64,000 nt of DNA from Roseicella sp. DB1501 (GTDB taxonomy: Bacteria > Pseudomonadota > Alphaproteobacteria > Acetobacterales > Acetobacteraceae). The notes beneath the pieces were generated by a model. It searched no databases. It saw only the letters and a list, made by a program, of their open reading frames with translations, and was not told the DNA's origin. Every line of letters begins with the position of its first letter. Position 1 is the first letter of the stretch. Below, piece after piece: positions 42,462 through 52,566 of the stretch. The DNA lies in the NCBI RefSeq assembly GCF_013112485.1, contig NZ_JABFHG010000008.1:221986-285985 (forward strand), written 5' to 3'. The position numbers and the translations under genes were made by a program.

Positions 42462-42489
42462 CCCGCCGCCCCGCCCCGGAGAACGCCCC

Positions 42490-43317
42490 GTGCCGCTGAT
42501 CTGCTTCGCCTCGCCCAAGGGCGGCGTCGGCAAGACCACGCTCTGCGCCAACATCGCCACGCTGCTGCAGCGGCATGGCCACCGCGTGCTCGCCATCGAC
42601 TTCGACCCGCAGAACGCGCTGCGCCTGCATCTCGGCGTGCCGCTCGACTATGAGCCTGGCTTCGTCTCCGGCCTCGCCCAGGGCACGGACTGGCGGGAGA
42701 CCATGGTCGAGACCGCCGGCGGCGTCCTGCTGCTGCCCTACGGCGCCGCCGATATGCGGGCGGCACTCGGCGTCACGCAGGCGCTCGACCAGTCCCCCGC
42801 CCTGCTCGCGGCCCCGCTGCAGGAGATGCTGGCCGATCCCACGCTGGTCGTGCTCGCCGACCTGCCGCCCGGCCCCTCCACCGCCCTGCACATCCTCGCC
42901 GGAATGGCGCAGACCGTGCTCGTCGTGCTGCTCGCCGATGCCGCGAGCGCCGCGCTGCTGCCCCGGCTCGCCGCCGGCGAGTATTTCGGCCGCGGCACCG
43001 TCGCCGCCCTGCGCAATGCCCGCGTGCAGGTGGTGCTGAACCAGGTGGAGGCAGAGGATCCGCTCTCCGCCGCCGTGCTCGGCTGCGCCGACCAGGCCCT
43101 CGGCATCCGGCTCATCGGCGCCGTGGCGCGCGACCGGCGGGTGCCCCGCGCCCTGGCCGAGCGCCAGCCGCTCGCCGCCCTGGCGGGAGAGGAGGCCGAG
43201 ACCAGCCCGGCGCTCGAGGACATGCGGGTGCTCGCCGCCGCCCTCCTCGCCAGCCTTCCGGCGCCGCGGCCGCAGGGCGCCGCCGAGGCCGGCCAGCGCT
43301 TCCAGGTGGTGTCGTGA
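42490..43317 (+). CDS. bcsQ: Cellulose synthase-associated ParA-like ATPase BcsQ
   Basis: 275 residues from a GTG start at 42490. A deviant Walker A motif of the ParA/MinD type (SPKGGVGKTTLCANIA), then LAIDFDPQNALRLHLG and VLADLPPGPSTALH, identify BcsQ/YhjQ. It localises or activates the cellulose synthase at the inner face of the membrane. Its stop overlaps the bcsAB ATG by 4 bp. Confidence 0.9.
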   Translation: MPLICFASPKGGVGKTTLCANIATLLQRHGHRVLAIDFDPQNALRLHLGVPLDYEPGFVSGLAQGTDWRETMVETAGGVLLLPYGAADMRAALGVTQALDQSPALLAAPLQEMLADPTLVVLADLPPGPSTALHILAGMAQTVLVVLLADAASAALLPRLAAGEYFGRGTVAALRNARVQVVLNQVEAEDPLSAAVLGCADQALGIRLIGAVARDRRVPRALAERQPLAALAGEEAETSPALEDMRVLAAALLASLPAPRPQGAAEAGQRFQVVS

Positions 43318-46300
43318 GCCGGGCGCGCGGATGGCGGGCGCTGCGGCGCTCCCGTCGACCGGGGCCGCGTTCGGGCTTCCGCCCGGGCGCGCCGCGCCTG
43401 CGGCCGCTGGATGCCCTCGCCGCCATCGCCGGCCTGCTGCTGGCGGCGGTCATCGTCATCGTGCCGCTCTCGCCCTGGCAGCAGGGCGCCTTCGCGCTGG
43501 CCGGCATCGCCACCCTGCTGCTGGTCGGCCGCCTGCCGGGCCGGCGCGTCACCCTCTTCCTCGCGGCCATCTCCTGCATCGTCTCGGTGCGCTACCTGGT
43601 CTGGCGGCTGACCGAGACGCTGGAATTCGAGACGCCGCTGCAGGTGCTGCTCGGCAGCGGCCTCTTCCTCGCCGAGACCTATGCGGTCGTCACCCTGGCG
43701 CTCGGCTACCTGCAGACGGTGCATCCGCTCGACCGCAAGCCGGTGCCGCTGCCCACCGATCCCGAGAGCTGGCCGGAGATCGACGTCTACATCCCGACCT
43801 ACAACGAGGCGCTGGACCTGGTGCGGCCGACGGTGCTGGCGGCCCTGGCGATGGACTGGCCGCGGCACAAGCTGAAGGTCTACATCCTCGATGACGGCCG
43901 GCGGCCAGAATTCCGCGCCTTCGCCGCCGCGGCCGGCGCCGGCTACATCGTGCGGCCCGACAACAAGGGCGCCAAGGCCGGCAACATCAACCACGCGCTG
44001 AAGCTGACGCGCGGCGAATTCGTGACGATCTTCGACTGCGACCACATCCCGACGCGTGCCTTCCTGCAGATGACGGTGGGCTGGTTGGTGCGCGACCCGA
44101 AGATTTGCATGCTGCAGACGCCGCACCACTTCTACTCGCCCGACCCCTTCGAGCGGAACCTCGCCAACGGCCGCAAGGTGCCGAACGAGGGGCTGCTCTT
44201 CTACGGCCGCGTGCAGCAGGGCAACGACCTCTGGAACGCCTCCTTCTTCTGTGGCTCCTGCGCCGTCATCCGCCGCACCGCGCTGGAGCAGGTGGGCGGC
44301 GTGCCGACGGAGACGGTGACCGAGGACGCGCATTGCGCGCTGCGCATGCAGCGCCTCGGCTGGCGCACCGCCTATCTGCGCCTGCCGCTCGCCGCCGGCC
44401 TGGCGACGGAGCGGCTGATGCTGCATATCGGCCAGCGCATGCGCTGGGCGCGCGGCATGATCCAGATCCTGCGGATCGAGAACCCGCTCCTCGCCTCCGG
44501 CCTCACCCTCTGGCAGCGGCTCTGCTACTTCATGGCGGCGAGCAGCTTCCTGTTCAGCCTGCCGCGCCTGATCTTCCTCACCTCGCCGCTCGCCTACCTG
44601 CTGCTCGGCGTGAACATCATCGCCGCCTCGCCGCTGGCGATCCTCGCCTATGCCGGCCCGCACATGGTGCATTCCATCGTCACCAACAGCCGCATCACCG
44701 GCAACACCCGCCATTCCTTCTGGAGCGAGATCTACGAGACCTCGCTCGCGGTGCACCTGCTGCCGGTGACGATCATGACGCTGCTCTCGCCGCGCAAGGG
44801 TAAGTTCAACGTTACCGCCAAGGGCGGGACCATCGCCAACGGCTATCTCGACTTCCGCGCGGTGCTGCCGAACCTGATCATGGCGGCGCTGCTCGGCTGC
44901 GGCCTCGCCATTGGCATCCACGGCACCCTGACCAGCGGCTCCAACACGCTGCAGTTCCAGGCCTACCTGCTGAACTCGATCTGGGCGGCGCTCTGCCTGG
45001 TGCCGCTGCTCGCCAGCATCGCCGTCGGCCGCGAGCGCGCGCAGCTGCGCGAGAACGCCCGCGTGCCCGCCATCCTGCCCGCGGTGCTGCAGCTGCCTGA
45101 CGGCCGCGAGGTCGAGGCGATGACGAGCGACCTCTCGCTCGGCGGCGGCGCGCTCACCGCCCTGCGCCCGACCGGGCTGCGGGACGGCGACCAGCTCCAG
45201 GCCCGCTTCGTGCTGCCGACCGAGCAGGTGAGCGTGCCGGCCAAGGTGGTGAAGTGGGAGGGTGAGGCGGTGCACCTGATCTTCACCCCTGCCTCGCTCG
45301 CCGACGAGGCCGCCATCGTGCGCACGGTCTTCGGCCGCGCCGATGCCTGGCTGGGCTGGGATGCCTTCCCGCTCGACCGGCCGCTGCGCGCCCTGCGGGC
45401 CGTGGTCGCCAGCACCTTCAACGTCTTCAGCGGCGGCCTCCGCTTCGACCTGCGCCGCAACGCCCCCGCCGGAAAGCCCACCCAAACCGAGACCAGGGAT
45501 CGCATGTCCGACATCCTCCAGCCGCGCCTGGACCGGGCGAGCCGGATGAGCCCGGCCGCCGGCAAGGCGGCGGCGCTGCTGCTCTGCCTCGCCCTTCCCG
45601 CCGCCGCGGCGGCGCAGCAACCATCGCCGCCCGGCGCCGAGCCGCCCGCCGCCGCGGCGCTGCGCGACCAGGCGCGGCAGGTGACGCTGCGCCTCAACCA
45701 GCTCGGCCTGCGCGGCCCGATGCAGCTGCGCGGCATCTCCGACCTGCAGGGCCTGCTGTTCGGCCTGCGCGCCGAGGAGGTGGTGAGCGATGCCCGGCTC
45801 GTCGTCATCGGCGGCGCCTCGCCCGCCCTGCTGCCCGGGCAGAGCGAGGTCGCCATCACGCTGAACGAGCAGGTGGTCGGCTCGATTCGGCCGAACCCGG
45901 CGCAGGCGAGCTTCGGGCCGCTCGAATTCCCCCTCAACCCGCTCTTCTTCGCCGAGACAAACCGGCTGAATTTCCGCTTCGCCGGCCGCTACACGACGGA
46001 GTGCAACGACCCGCTCTCCGGGCTGCTCTGGGCCAATATCTCGGACCAGTCGACCCTGCAGCTCACCATCGAGCGGCTGCCGCCGGTGCGCGACCTGGCG
46101 CGGCTGCCGCAGCCGCTCTTCGATCCCCGGGTGACGCATGAGCCGCTGACCCTGCCGGTGGTGCTGCCGGCCGAGCCCGGCACCCCGGCGCTGCGCGCGG
46201 CGGCGATCGCCACCTCCTGGTTCGCGCAGCTCGCCGACTACCGCGGCGCCCGCTTCCCGGTGCGCAACGACCTGCCCGAGCGCGGCGATGCGCTGCTGCT

Positions 46301-47804
46301 CCTCTCCGGCACCGGCCAGGAGCCGGCCGGGCTGACGATGCCCCGCATCGACGGCCCGACGCTGGCCCTGCTGGCCAATCCGAACGACCCGATGGGCACG
46401 CTGCTCGTCGTCGCCGGCCGCAACGGCGCCGAGACGGCCGCCGCGGCGCTCGCCCTCGTCGCCGGCCGCGGCACGCTGGCCGGGCCGATCGCCCAGGTCG
46501 AGGCGCCGCGCCTCGCCGCCCGCCATCCCTATGACGCGCCCCGCTGGATCCGCACCGACCGCCCGGTGCGCTTCGGCGAGCTGGTCTCGGCCGGCGAACT
46601 GCAGGCCTCGGGCTATGCGCCCGGCCCGGTCCGCATCCCCTTCCGCACCGCGCCCGACCTCGTCACCTTCCGCAACCGCCCGCTCGGCGTCGACATCGCC
46701 TTCCGCAACCCGCCTGCGCCGGTCATCGACCTCGCCGCGGCGCGGCTCGACGTCTCCATCGGCGACACCTACCTGCGCAGCTTCCGGCTGGCCGACACGG
46801 CGGGCTGGTCCCCCTGGCGCTGGCTGATGTCGCAGGCCAGCGCCGATGCCGGCGCCGCCAGCGGGCATCTCGGCCTGCCGCCCTATCTCGTCTTCGGCCA
46901 GAACGAGCTGCAGCTCCGCTTCGACATGCGGCCGCTCAGCCGGGGCGAATGCGGCGCGACGCCCGGCGACATCCGCGCCAGCATCGACCCGGAGAGCACC
47001 ATCGACCTCTCGCGCGCGCATCGCTTCGCGCGTCTGCCAAACCTCGCGCATTTCGCCAGCGCCGGCTTCCCCTACACCCGCCTCGCCGATCTCTCCGACA
47101 CCGGCTTCATCCTGCCGGACCGGCCGAACCCGGTGGAGATCTCGGCCTTCCTCAACCTCGTCGGCCAGCTCGCCACCCAGGTCGGCATCCCGGCGACCGG
47201 GATCGCGGTGGCCAGCGCCAGCCAGATGCAGCAGGTGGCGACGCGCGAGCTGATCGCCATCGGCGCGCTCGGCCAGCTCGGCGCGCTGCGCCCGCTGCTG
47301 CGCGACACCGCGGTGCGGCTGGAGGGCGAGCGGCTGACCGTCACCGTGCCGGATGCGCTGCAGACCGCGCGCGCCATCGTCCTCGGCGGCCCCTCGCGGG
47401 CCGAGCGGGTCAGCGCCTCCGCCATGCTCGCCCATGCGCATGAGGGCATGGGCACGCTGATGGGCCTGGAATCGCCATTGCAGCCGGGCAAGTCGCTGCT
47501 CGTCGTCACCGGCGCCACCCCGGCGGCGGTGGAGGCCATGGTCGCCGTGCTGCGCGACCCGGCGCAACTGCCCCGCATCCAGGGCGACCTGGCGCTGCTG
47601 AACGGCGACCAGATCGCCAGCTTCCGCACCGGCCCGACCTATGACTCGGGCGCCCTCCCCTTCTGGCTCTGGCCGCAGCGCTGGTTCGGCAACAGCCCGT
47701 TCCGCCTGATGCTGCTCCTGCTGGCGAGCGGGCTGCTGCTGGGCCTGACCGTGCATGCGGCGCTCCGCCGGCGCGCCATCCTTCGCCTGCGGGGGAAGAT
47801 CTGA
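43314..47804 (+). CDS. bcsAB: Fused cellulose synthase catalytic and c-di-GMP-linked subunits BcsAB
   Basis: 1496 residues. Residues 1-730 are BcsA: membrane helices, GT2 core with Asp193/194 (ILDDG), DCD 241-243, TED 336-338, QRMRW 374-378 and the gating-loop FNVTAKG 498-504, then a PilZ domain with RENAR 579-583 and DLSLGG 606-611, the c-di-GMP signature. Residues 731-1496 are BcsB with a retained signal-like helix (745-767) and a C-terminal membrane anchor (about 1465-1485). No stop separates the halves. An internal ATG at 45504 preceded by AGGGA could also start BcsB alone. Similar fusions are known in Komagataeibacter. It polymerises UDP-glucose into cellulose and exports it. Confidence 0.94.
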   Translation: MSRARGWRALRRSRRPGPRSGFRPGAPRLRPLDALAAIAGLLLAAVIVIVPLSPWQQGAFALAGIATLLLVGRLPGRRVTLFLAAISCIVSVRYLVWRLTETLEFETPLQVLLGSGLFLAETYAVVTLALGYLQTVHPLDRKPVPLPTDPESWPEIDVYIPTYNEALDLVRPTVLAALAMDWPRHKLKVYILDDGRRPEFRAFAAAAGAGYIVRPDNKGAKAGNINHALKLTRGEFVTIFDCDHIPTRAFLQMTVGWLVRDPKICMLQTPHHFYSPDPFERNLANGRKVPNEGLLFYGRVQQGNDLWNASFFCGSCAVIRRTALEQVGGVPTETVTEDAHCALRMQRLGWRTAYLRLPLAAGLATERLMLHIGQRMRWARGMIQILRIENPLLASGLTLWQRLCYFMAASSFLFSLPRLIFLTSPLAYLLLGVNIIAASPLAILAYAGPHMVHSIVTNSRITGNTRHSFWSEIYETSLAVHLLPVTIMTLLSPRKGKFNVTAKGGTIANGYLDFRAVLPNLIMAALLGCGLAIGIHGTLTSGSNTLQFQAYLLNSIWAALCLVPLLASIAVGRERAQLRENARVPAILPAVLQLPDGREVEAMTSDLSLGGGALTALRPTGLRDGDQLQARFVLPTEQVSVPAKVVKWEGEAVHLIFTPASLADEAAIVRTVFGRADAWLGWDAFPLDRPLRALRAVVASTFNVFSGGLRFDLRRNAPAGKPTQTETRDRMSDILQPRLDRASRMSPAAGKAAALLLCLALPAAAAAQQPSPPGAEPPAAAALRDQARQVTLRLNQLGLRGPMQLRGISDLQGLLFGLRAEEVVSDARLVVIGGASPALLPGQSEVAITLNEQVVGSIRPNPAQASFGPLEFPLNPLFFAETNRLNFRFAGRYTTECNDPLSGLLWANISDQSTLQLTIERLPPVRDLARLPQPLFDPRVTHEPLTLPVVLPAEPGTPALRAAAIATSWFAQLADYRGARFPVRNDLPERGDALLLLSGTGQEPAGLTMPRIDGPTLALLANPNDPMGTLLVVAGRNGAETAAAALALVAGRGTLAGPIAQVEAPRLAARHPYDAPRWIRTDRPVRFGELVSAGELQASGYAPGPVRIPFRTAPDLVTFRNRPLGVDIAFRNPPAPVIDLAAARLDVSIGDTYLRSFRLADTAGWSPWRWLMSQASADAGAASGHLGLPPYLVFGQNELQLRFDMRPLSRGECGATPGDIRASIDPESTIDLSRAHRFARLPNLAHFASAGFPYTRLADLSDTGFILPDRPNPVEISAFLNLVGQLATQVGIPATGIAVASASQMQQVATRELIAIGALGQLGALRPLLRDTAVRLEGERLTVTVPDALQTARAIVLGGPSRAERVSASAMLAHAHEGMGTLMGLESPLQPGKSLLVVTGATPAAVEAMVAVLRDPAQLPRIQGDLALLNGDQIASFRTGPTYDSGALPFWLWPQRWFGNSPFRLMLLLLASGLLLGLTVHAALRRRAILRLRGKI

Positions 47805-50800
47805 TGCCGCCTCGCCCGCCTGGCCGCCCGCCGGGCCGTCCCCCTGGCCGCGGCCACCTCGCCGCCGCCGCGCTCTCCACCGCGCTTGGCCTCGGCCCCG
47901 CGGCGGCCCATGCCCAGGGCGGGGCCGTCGCCACCCTGCTGCGCCAGGCGGAGTTCTGGCAGGAGCAGAGCCGCTTCGACATGGCCCTTGGCGGCTATGA
48001 GCGCGTGCTCGCCGTCGCGCCCGACAATGCCGCGGCGCTGGCCGGCGCGGCGCGGGCGGCCGCCCGCATGGGCAATGCCCAGCGCGCCGGCGGCTATCTC
48101 GCCCGGCTCCGGCAGCGCGACGCGGCCGATCCGCGCCTCGCCGAGGTCGAGGCCGCGCTGCGCGCCAACCGCATCGACCCGGCGGCGCTGGCCGAGGCGC
48201 GGCGCCTCGGCCGCGACGGCCGCGCCGCCGATGCCGTCGCCCGCTACCGGACGATCTTCGGTGCCGAGGGGCCGCCGCCCGAGAATGCGGTCGAGTACTA
48301 CCAGACCCTGGCCGGCACGCCGGCCGGCTTCGAGGAGGCGCGCAACCGGCTGACCGCCCTCGCCGCGCGCTCGCCCAATGATGCCCGGCTGCAGCTCGCC
48401 CTGGCCGAGGTGCTGACCTACCGCGCCGGCAGCCGCGCCGAGGGGATCGAGCGGCTGCGCACCCTCGCCGACCGGCCGGAGCTGGCCGAGGCGGCGACCC
48501 GCGCCTGGCGGCAGGCGGTGCTCTGGCAGGGCACCGACCCGGCCGCGCGGCCAGCGGTCGAGGCCTTCCTCGCCCGCTTCCCCGAGGATGATGCGATGCG
48601 CCGCCGCCTCGCCGAGCTGCGCGAGGCTCGCCCGGCCATCACCCAGGGCGACCAGGCGCGCATCCGCGGCTTCGAGGAGCTGAACGGCAACCGGCTGCGC
48701 GAGGCCGAGCGCGGCTTCGCCGACGCCCTGGCGGTGAAGCCCGAGGATGCCGATGCCCTCGCCGGTCTCGGCGTGGTGCGGCTGCGCGAGGGCCGCGCCG
48801 CCGAGGCGAAGACCCTGATCGAGCGCGCCTTGGCCATCGCGCCGGAGCAGCGGCTGCATTGGGGCGCGGCGCTGGATGGCGCGAGCTACGCAGTCGGCCT
48901 GCAGGAGGGCCGCGCCGCGCTTGCCCGCAACGATCTCGACGCGGCGGAGAAGGCGCTGCGCGAGGCGATCGGCCGCGAGGTGCCGGACCGCGCCGATGCC
49001 GAGGCGCTGCTCGGCGAGGTGCTGCTGCGCCGCGGCGACGCCACGGCCGCCGAGACCCGCTTCCGCGCCGCCCTGACCCGGCGGCCGGATTTCGGCGCCG
49101 CCACGGCCGGGCTGCAGCGCGCGCTCCGCGCCCAGGGCCGGGTCGCCGAGGCCGATCGGCTGCGGCCGCCAAGCGGCCCCGCCAGCCCCGGCGCGGCGCG
49201 GGCCGCCTCGCTGCGCGCCAGCGCCGAACGCACCACCGACCTCGCCGACAAGGCGGCGCTGCTGCGCCAGGCCATGGAGGCCGAGCCGGGCAACCCTTGG
49301 GTACGGCTCGACCTGGCGCGGATCATGACGCGCCAGGGCGAGGCCGCCGCGGCGCGGTCGCTGGTGGAGGACCGGCTCGCCGGCCGCGCGGATGCCGATT
49401 CGCTGCATGCCGCGGCGCTGCTCGCCGAGGAGCAGGGGCGCAGCGGCGATGTCGTGGCCCTGCTCGGCCGGGTGCCGGCCGGACAACGCTCGGCGGCGAT
49501 GAACGCCCTGCTCGCCCGCGCCCGCACCGTCGACGAGGTGCAGCAGGTCGCCGGATCCGCCGACGCGCTGCGCAGCCCGGAGATCCGCCAGCGCCTGCTG
49601 GCGATGGCCAGCCGGCGCGACCCGAGCGGCGCCACCGCCGCCGCGGTCATCCGCGCCTTCGGCGCGACCGGGAATGCCAATGGCGCGGCGGAGGCCGCCC
49701 GGCTGGCGCTCGCGGTAAATGCCGATGCCTCGCCGACGGCGCGGCTGGCGATCGCCGGCGCCCTGCTCGCCGCCGGCAACAGCGCCGAGGCGGAGACCCA
49801 GGCGCGGCTGCTCGGCGCCGATCCGCGACTGACCGCGGAGCAGCGGCGCGAGCTCGCCGCGCTGCGGGCGGGCAGCGCCATCCGCACCGCCGACCGGCTG
49901 AACGAGGAGGGCCAGCAGGCGCAGGCCTATGACCAGCTCACCCCGCTGCTCGCCGCCGATCCGGAGAATCCCAGCATCCGCCTCGCCCTGGCGCGGCTGC
50001 ACAACGGCGCGCGGCAGCCGGAGGAGGCGCGGCGCATCGCCGAGGCGGTGTTGGCGCGCGACCCGCGCAACCTCGAGGCGCGGATGACCGCGGCCGATGC
50101 CGCGATCCTCGCCGGCGACCGGGCGCGGGCGGAATCGCTGCTGGAGGAGGCGCTCGCCCTGCATCCGATGGATGCGCGGGTGAAGCTGATGGAGGCGCGC
50201 ATCGCCCGTGCCTCGGGCAATGACCGGCGGGCGATGCGGGCGCTGCGCGAGGCGCAGGAGCTGCGCCGCATCCAGCTCGGCCAGGCGGCGGGCGGCGGTG
50301 CGGAGGCGGCCGGCCTCGCCGCGCCCAACCCTTTCCTGCGCCAGGTCTCCTTCGGCAGCAGCGCCACCGCGCCTTCGAGCGCCGGGCTCGGCGCGCCACC
50401 GCTGCGCGACCAGGTCTCGATCGACATCGCGCGCGAGCTCGCCTCGGTGCAGGAGGAGGGGGCGAGCCGGCTGCAGGGAGGCGTCGCGCTGCGCAGCCGC
50501 TCCGGCACGTCCGGCCTCGATCGGCTGCAGGAATTCTCGACGCCGCTCGAGGCCTCGATCCGCTCCGAGACGCTGAACGGGCGCATCGTGGCGCGGGTCA
50601 CGCCGGTGACGGTCAGCACCGGCAGCCTCAGCACCGACACCGACAGCCTGCGGCGCTTCGGCAGCAACGCGCTCAATCCCGGCGCGGCGGCGCGGCCGCG
50701 CGAGGATGCCAGCGGCGTCGGCCTCGGCCTCGCCTATCAGCGGCCGAATTTCACCCTCGATGCCGGCACCACGCCGCTCGGCTTCCTCAAGGAGAACATG

Positions 50801-51547
50801 CTGGGCGGCGTGGAGCTCGCGCCGCTGCTGAACGACAGCCTGCGGCTGCGGGTGACCGGCGAGCGGCGCGCGGTGACCGACAGCCTGCTCTCCTGGGGCG
50901 GCCAGCGCGACCCGCTGAGCGGCCGCAGCTGGGGCGGCGTGACGCGCACCGGCGGGCGGGCGCAGCTCGAATACACGACCGGTCCCGTCACCCTCTATGG
51001 CGGCGGCGGCTGGTCGAGCTTCGATGGCAGCGGCGTCGCCGACAACAGCCGCGTCGAGGCCGGCGCCGGCTTCTCCTACGCCGTGCTGCGCAAGCCGGGC
51101 GAGGAGCTGACCACCGGACTTGACCTGGTGTATTTCGGCTACGACAAGAACCTGCGCTACTTCACGCTCGGCCAGGGCGGGTATTTCAGCCCGCAATCCT
51201 TCACCGCCGTGAACATCCCGGTCGATTATCGCGGGCGCTGGGGCGAGCTCGACTACCGGATCGGCGGCTCGCTCGGCTACACCAACTGGCACGAGAGCAG
51301 CTCGCCGCTCTATCCGAAGGACCCTGGCCTGCAGCGCTCGCTCGAGGCGCAGGCGGCCGGCGACCCGACGCTCAGCACGCAATACAACGGGCAGACGCGC
51401 AACGGCGTCATCGGCGGCGTACGGCTCGACGGCAGCTATCCGCTGACCGATTCGCTGCAGATCGGCGGCACGCTGCGCTACGACCGGGCAGCGAATTGGA
51501 ACGAGACGCGGGCCATGGTCTATCTGCGCCAGCGCCTGGGGCCATAA
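47804..51547 (+). CDS. bcsC: Cellulose export outer-membrane protein BcsC
   Basis: 1247 residues; the start overlaps the bcsAB stop (TGATG). A signal peptide (RGHLAAAALSTALGLGPAAAHA, preceded by a Gly-Arg-Pro-rich stretch) leads into many TPR repeats (about 40-820; e.g. ALAGAARAAARMGNAQRA and PEDADALAGLGVVRLREGRAAEA). The BCSC_C beta-barrel domain occupies about 870-1247 (GVGLAYQRPNFTLDAGTTPLGF). It forms the periplasmic scaffold and outer-membrane pore for cellulose. No bcsZ endoglucanase or bcsD gene follows. A hairpin lies just downstream. Confidence 0.94.
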   Translation: MPPRPPGRPPGRPPGRGHLAAAALSTALGLGPAAAHAQGGAVATLLRQAEFWQEQSRFDMALGGYERVLAVAPDNAAALAGAARAAARMGNAQRAGGYLARLRQRDAADPRLAEVEAALRANRIDPAALAEARRLGRDGRAADAVARYRTIFGAEGPPPENAVEYYQTLAGTPAGFEEARNRLTALAARSPNDARLQLALAEVLTYRAGSRAEGIERLRTLADRPELAEAATRAWRQAVLWQGTDPAARPAVEAFLARFPEDDAMRRRLAELREARPAITQGDQARIRGFEELNGNRLREAERGFADALAVKPEDADALAGLGVVRLREGRAAEAKTLIERALAIAPEQRLHWGAALDGASYAVGLQEGRAALARNDLDAAEKALREAIGREVPDRADAEALLGEVLLRRGDATAAETRFRAALTRRPDFGAATAGLQRALRAQGRVAEADRLRPPSGPASPGAARAASLRASAERTTDLADKAALLRQAMEAEPGNPWVRLDLARIMTRQGEAAAARSLVEDRLAGRADADSLHAAALLAEEQGRSGDVVALLGRVPAGQRSAAMNALLARARTVDEVQQVAGSADALRSPEIRQRLLAMASRRDPSGATAAAVIRAFGATGNANGAAEAARLALAVNADASPTARLAIAGALLAAGNSAEAETQARLLGADPRLTAEQRRELAALRAGSAIRTADRLNEEGQQAQAYDQLTPLLAADPENPSIRLALARLHNGARQPEEARRIAEAVLARDPRNLEARMTAADAAILAGDRARAESLLEEALALHPMDARVKLMEARIARASGNDRRAMRALREAQELRRIQLGQAAGGGAEAAGLAAPNPFLRQVSFGSSATAPSSAGLGAPPLRDQVSIDIARELASVQEEGASRLQGGVALRSRSGTSGLDRLQEFSTPLEASIRSETLNGRIVARVTPVTVSTGSLSTDTDSLRRFGSNALNPGAAARPREDASGVGLGLAYQRPNFTLDAGTTPLGFLKENMLGGVELAPLLNDSLRLRVTGERRAVTDSLLSWGGQRDPLSGRSWGGVTRTGGRAQLEYTTGPVTLYGGGGWSSFDGSGVADNSRVEAGAGFSYAVLRKPGEELTTGLDLVYFGYDKNLRYFTLGQGGYFSPQSFTAVNIPVDYRGRWGELDYRIGGSLGYTNWHESSSPLYPKDPGLQRSLEAQAAGDPTLSTQYNGQTRNGVIGGVRLDGSYPLTDSLQIGGTLRYDRAANWNETRAMVYLRQRLGP

Positions 51548-51553
51548 GGGTAT

Positions 51554-51584
51554 TCCCCACGACGTCGCTGCGCGCCGTCGCGGG
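51554..51584 (+). terminator. Hairpin after bcsC
   Basis: CCCCACGACG and CGTCGCGGGG pair at 9 of 10 positions around an 11-nt loop, 6 bp after the bcsC stop. It probably ends the cellulose transcript. Confidence 0.5.
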
Positions 51585-51680
51585 GTCCCCGTCAGGCGCT
51601 CGAGGCCCAAGATGCGTCACAGCCTGCCGCGGCGAAGCCGCCGGCAGGGCAGCGGGAGGCGACAGGCCCGGGCGGCGCCG

Positions 51681-52502
51681 CTAGCCGTGCAGCTCGGCGG
51701 CGAGCTGGCGCGCCGCCTCGACAAGCAGCGCCGCCACCGGCCCGGCCGGATCGACATTGAGGCGGCCGACGCGGCCGAAGACGGTGAGCGCGAGGCGCAG
51801 CCGCCGGCCATCTGCCTCGAAGACTGGTGCCGAGACGGCGGAGAGGCCACCCTCCCCCTCATTGGCGACGGTGGCGAAGCCCCGCGCCCGCACCGTCTCC
51901 GCCAGCCGGTCCAGCGCGGCCAGGCTGGTCGGCGCGCCGGGCCGCGCCATGGCCCGGTTCTGCGCCACCTCCTGCGCGGCGAGCGCACGCGTCTGCGCGG
52001 CATCGCCGAAGGCGCAGAAGACCAGCCCGGAGGCGGAGAAGGTCAGCGGGCAGACATGCCCGGGCGGCACGCTCGCCGCCAGCTCGTGCCGCGCCTCGAC
52101 GAGCCGCACATGCGTCGGCCCATGCGTGCCCCAGACGGCCGCCGCCGCCGTCTCCCCGGTGCGCGCGGCCAGCGTCTCCAGCACCCGCTCCGCCCGCTTC
52201 AGCGCATCGGACCGCCCGAGCGCGGCGAGGCCGGCGCGCAGCATCAGCGGGCCGAGCTCGTAGCGCGCGGTGGTCGCGTCCTGCTCGACCAGCCCGGCCC
52301 GGGCCAGGCTCACCAGGTAGCGATGCGCCTTGGCCGAGGGCATGGCGGCGGCGCGCGAGAGATCGGCGAGGCGCATCGGGCCGCCGGCCTCGGCCAGCAG
52401 CCGCAGCAGCAGGCCGGCGACCTCGACGGAATTGACGCCGCCGCGCGCATCCGTCCCCGCCTCGGCCCGGCTTCCGCGACTCACGGCTGCTTGAGAATCC
52501 AT
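51681..52502 (-). CDS. IclR-family transcriptional regulator
   Basis: 273 residues: an N-terminal winged helix (VNSVEVAGLLLRLLAEAGGPMRLADLSRAAAMPSAKAHRYLVSLARAGLVEQD) and a C-terminal IclR effector domain (about 100-265, RYELGPLMLRAGLAAL, SVPPGHVCPLTFSASGLVF). IclR proteins commonly control aromatic-acid and homogentisate operons (HmgR). It is divergent from the MhaA-like gene across 152 bp that contain a long inverted repeat. The aromatic substrate or homogentisate may be the effector. Confidence 0.92.
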   Translation of the reverse strand: MDSQAAVSRGSRAEAGTDARGGVNSVEVAGLLLRLLAEAGGPMRLADLSRAAAMPSAKAHRYLVSLARAGLVEQDATTARYELGPLMLRAGLAALGRSDALKRAERVLETLAARTGETAAAAVWGTHGPTHVRLVEARHELAASVPPGHVCPLTFSASGLVFCAFGDAAQTRALAAQEVAQNRAMARPGAPTSLAALDRLAETVRARGFATVANEGEGGLSAVSAPVFEADGRRLRLALTVFGRVGRLNVDPAGPVAALLVEAARQLAAELHG

Positions 52503-52526
52503 TGCTTGACTCCCGCCTCCCCAATT

Positions 52527-52566
52527 TTGCTACATCATACATAGCGAATTACATAATACGTAGCAA
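52527..52566. promoter_or_regulatory. Candidate IclR operator of the homogentisate operon
   Basis: Outer arms TTGCTAC (52527-52533) and GTAGCAA (52560-52566) are perfect inverted repeats. The symmetry continues inward imperfectly, giving two half-sites of about 17 bp with some 12 matches. The region is AT-rich compared with its surroundings. It lies between the divergent IclR and MhaA-like genes and probably overlaps both promoters. Confidence 0.6.

Noticed and set aside
42738..47756. 1672-residue minus-strand open frame opposite bcsQ/bcsAB
   Set aside because: It is antisense to well-supported genes and its product is low-complexity Arg/Gly/Ala/His sequence without domains, as expected from a high-GC shadow frame.
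47639..51610. 1323-residue minus-strand open frame opposite bcsC
   Set aside because: Same reason: a GC-driven shadow of bcsC, with no recognisable domain.
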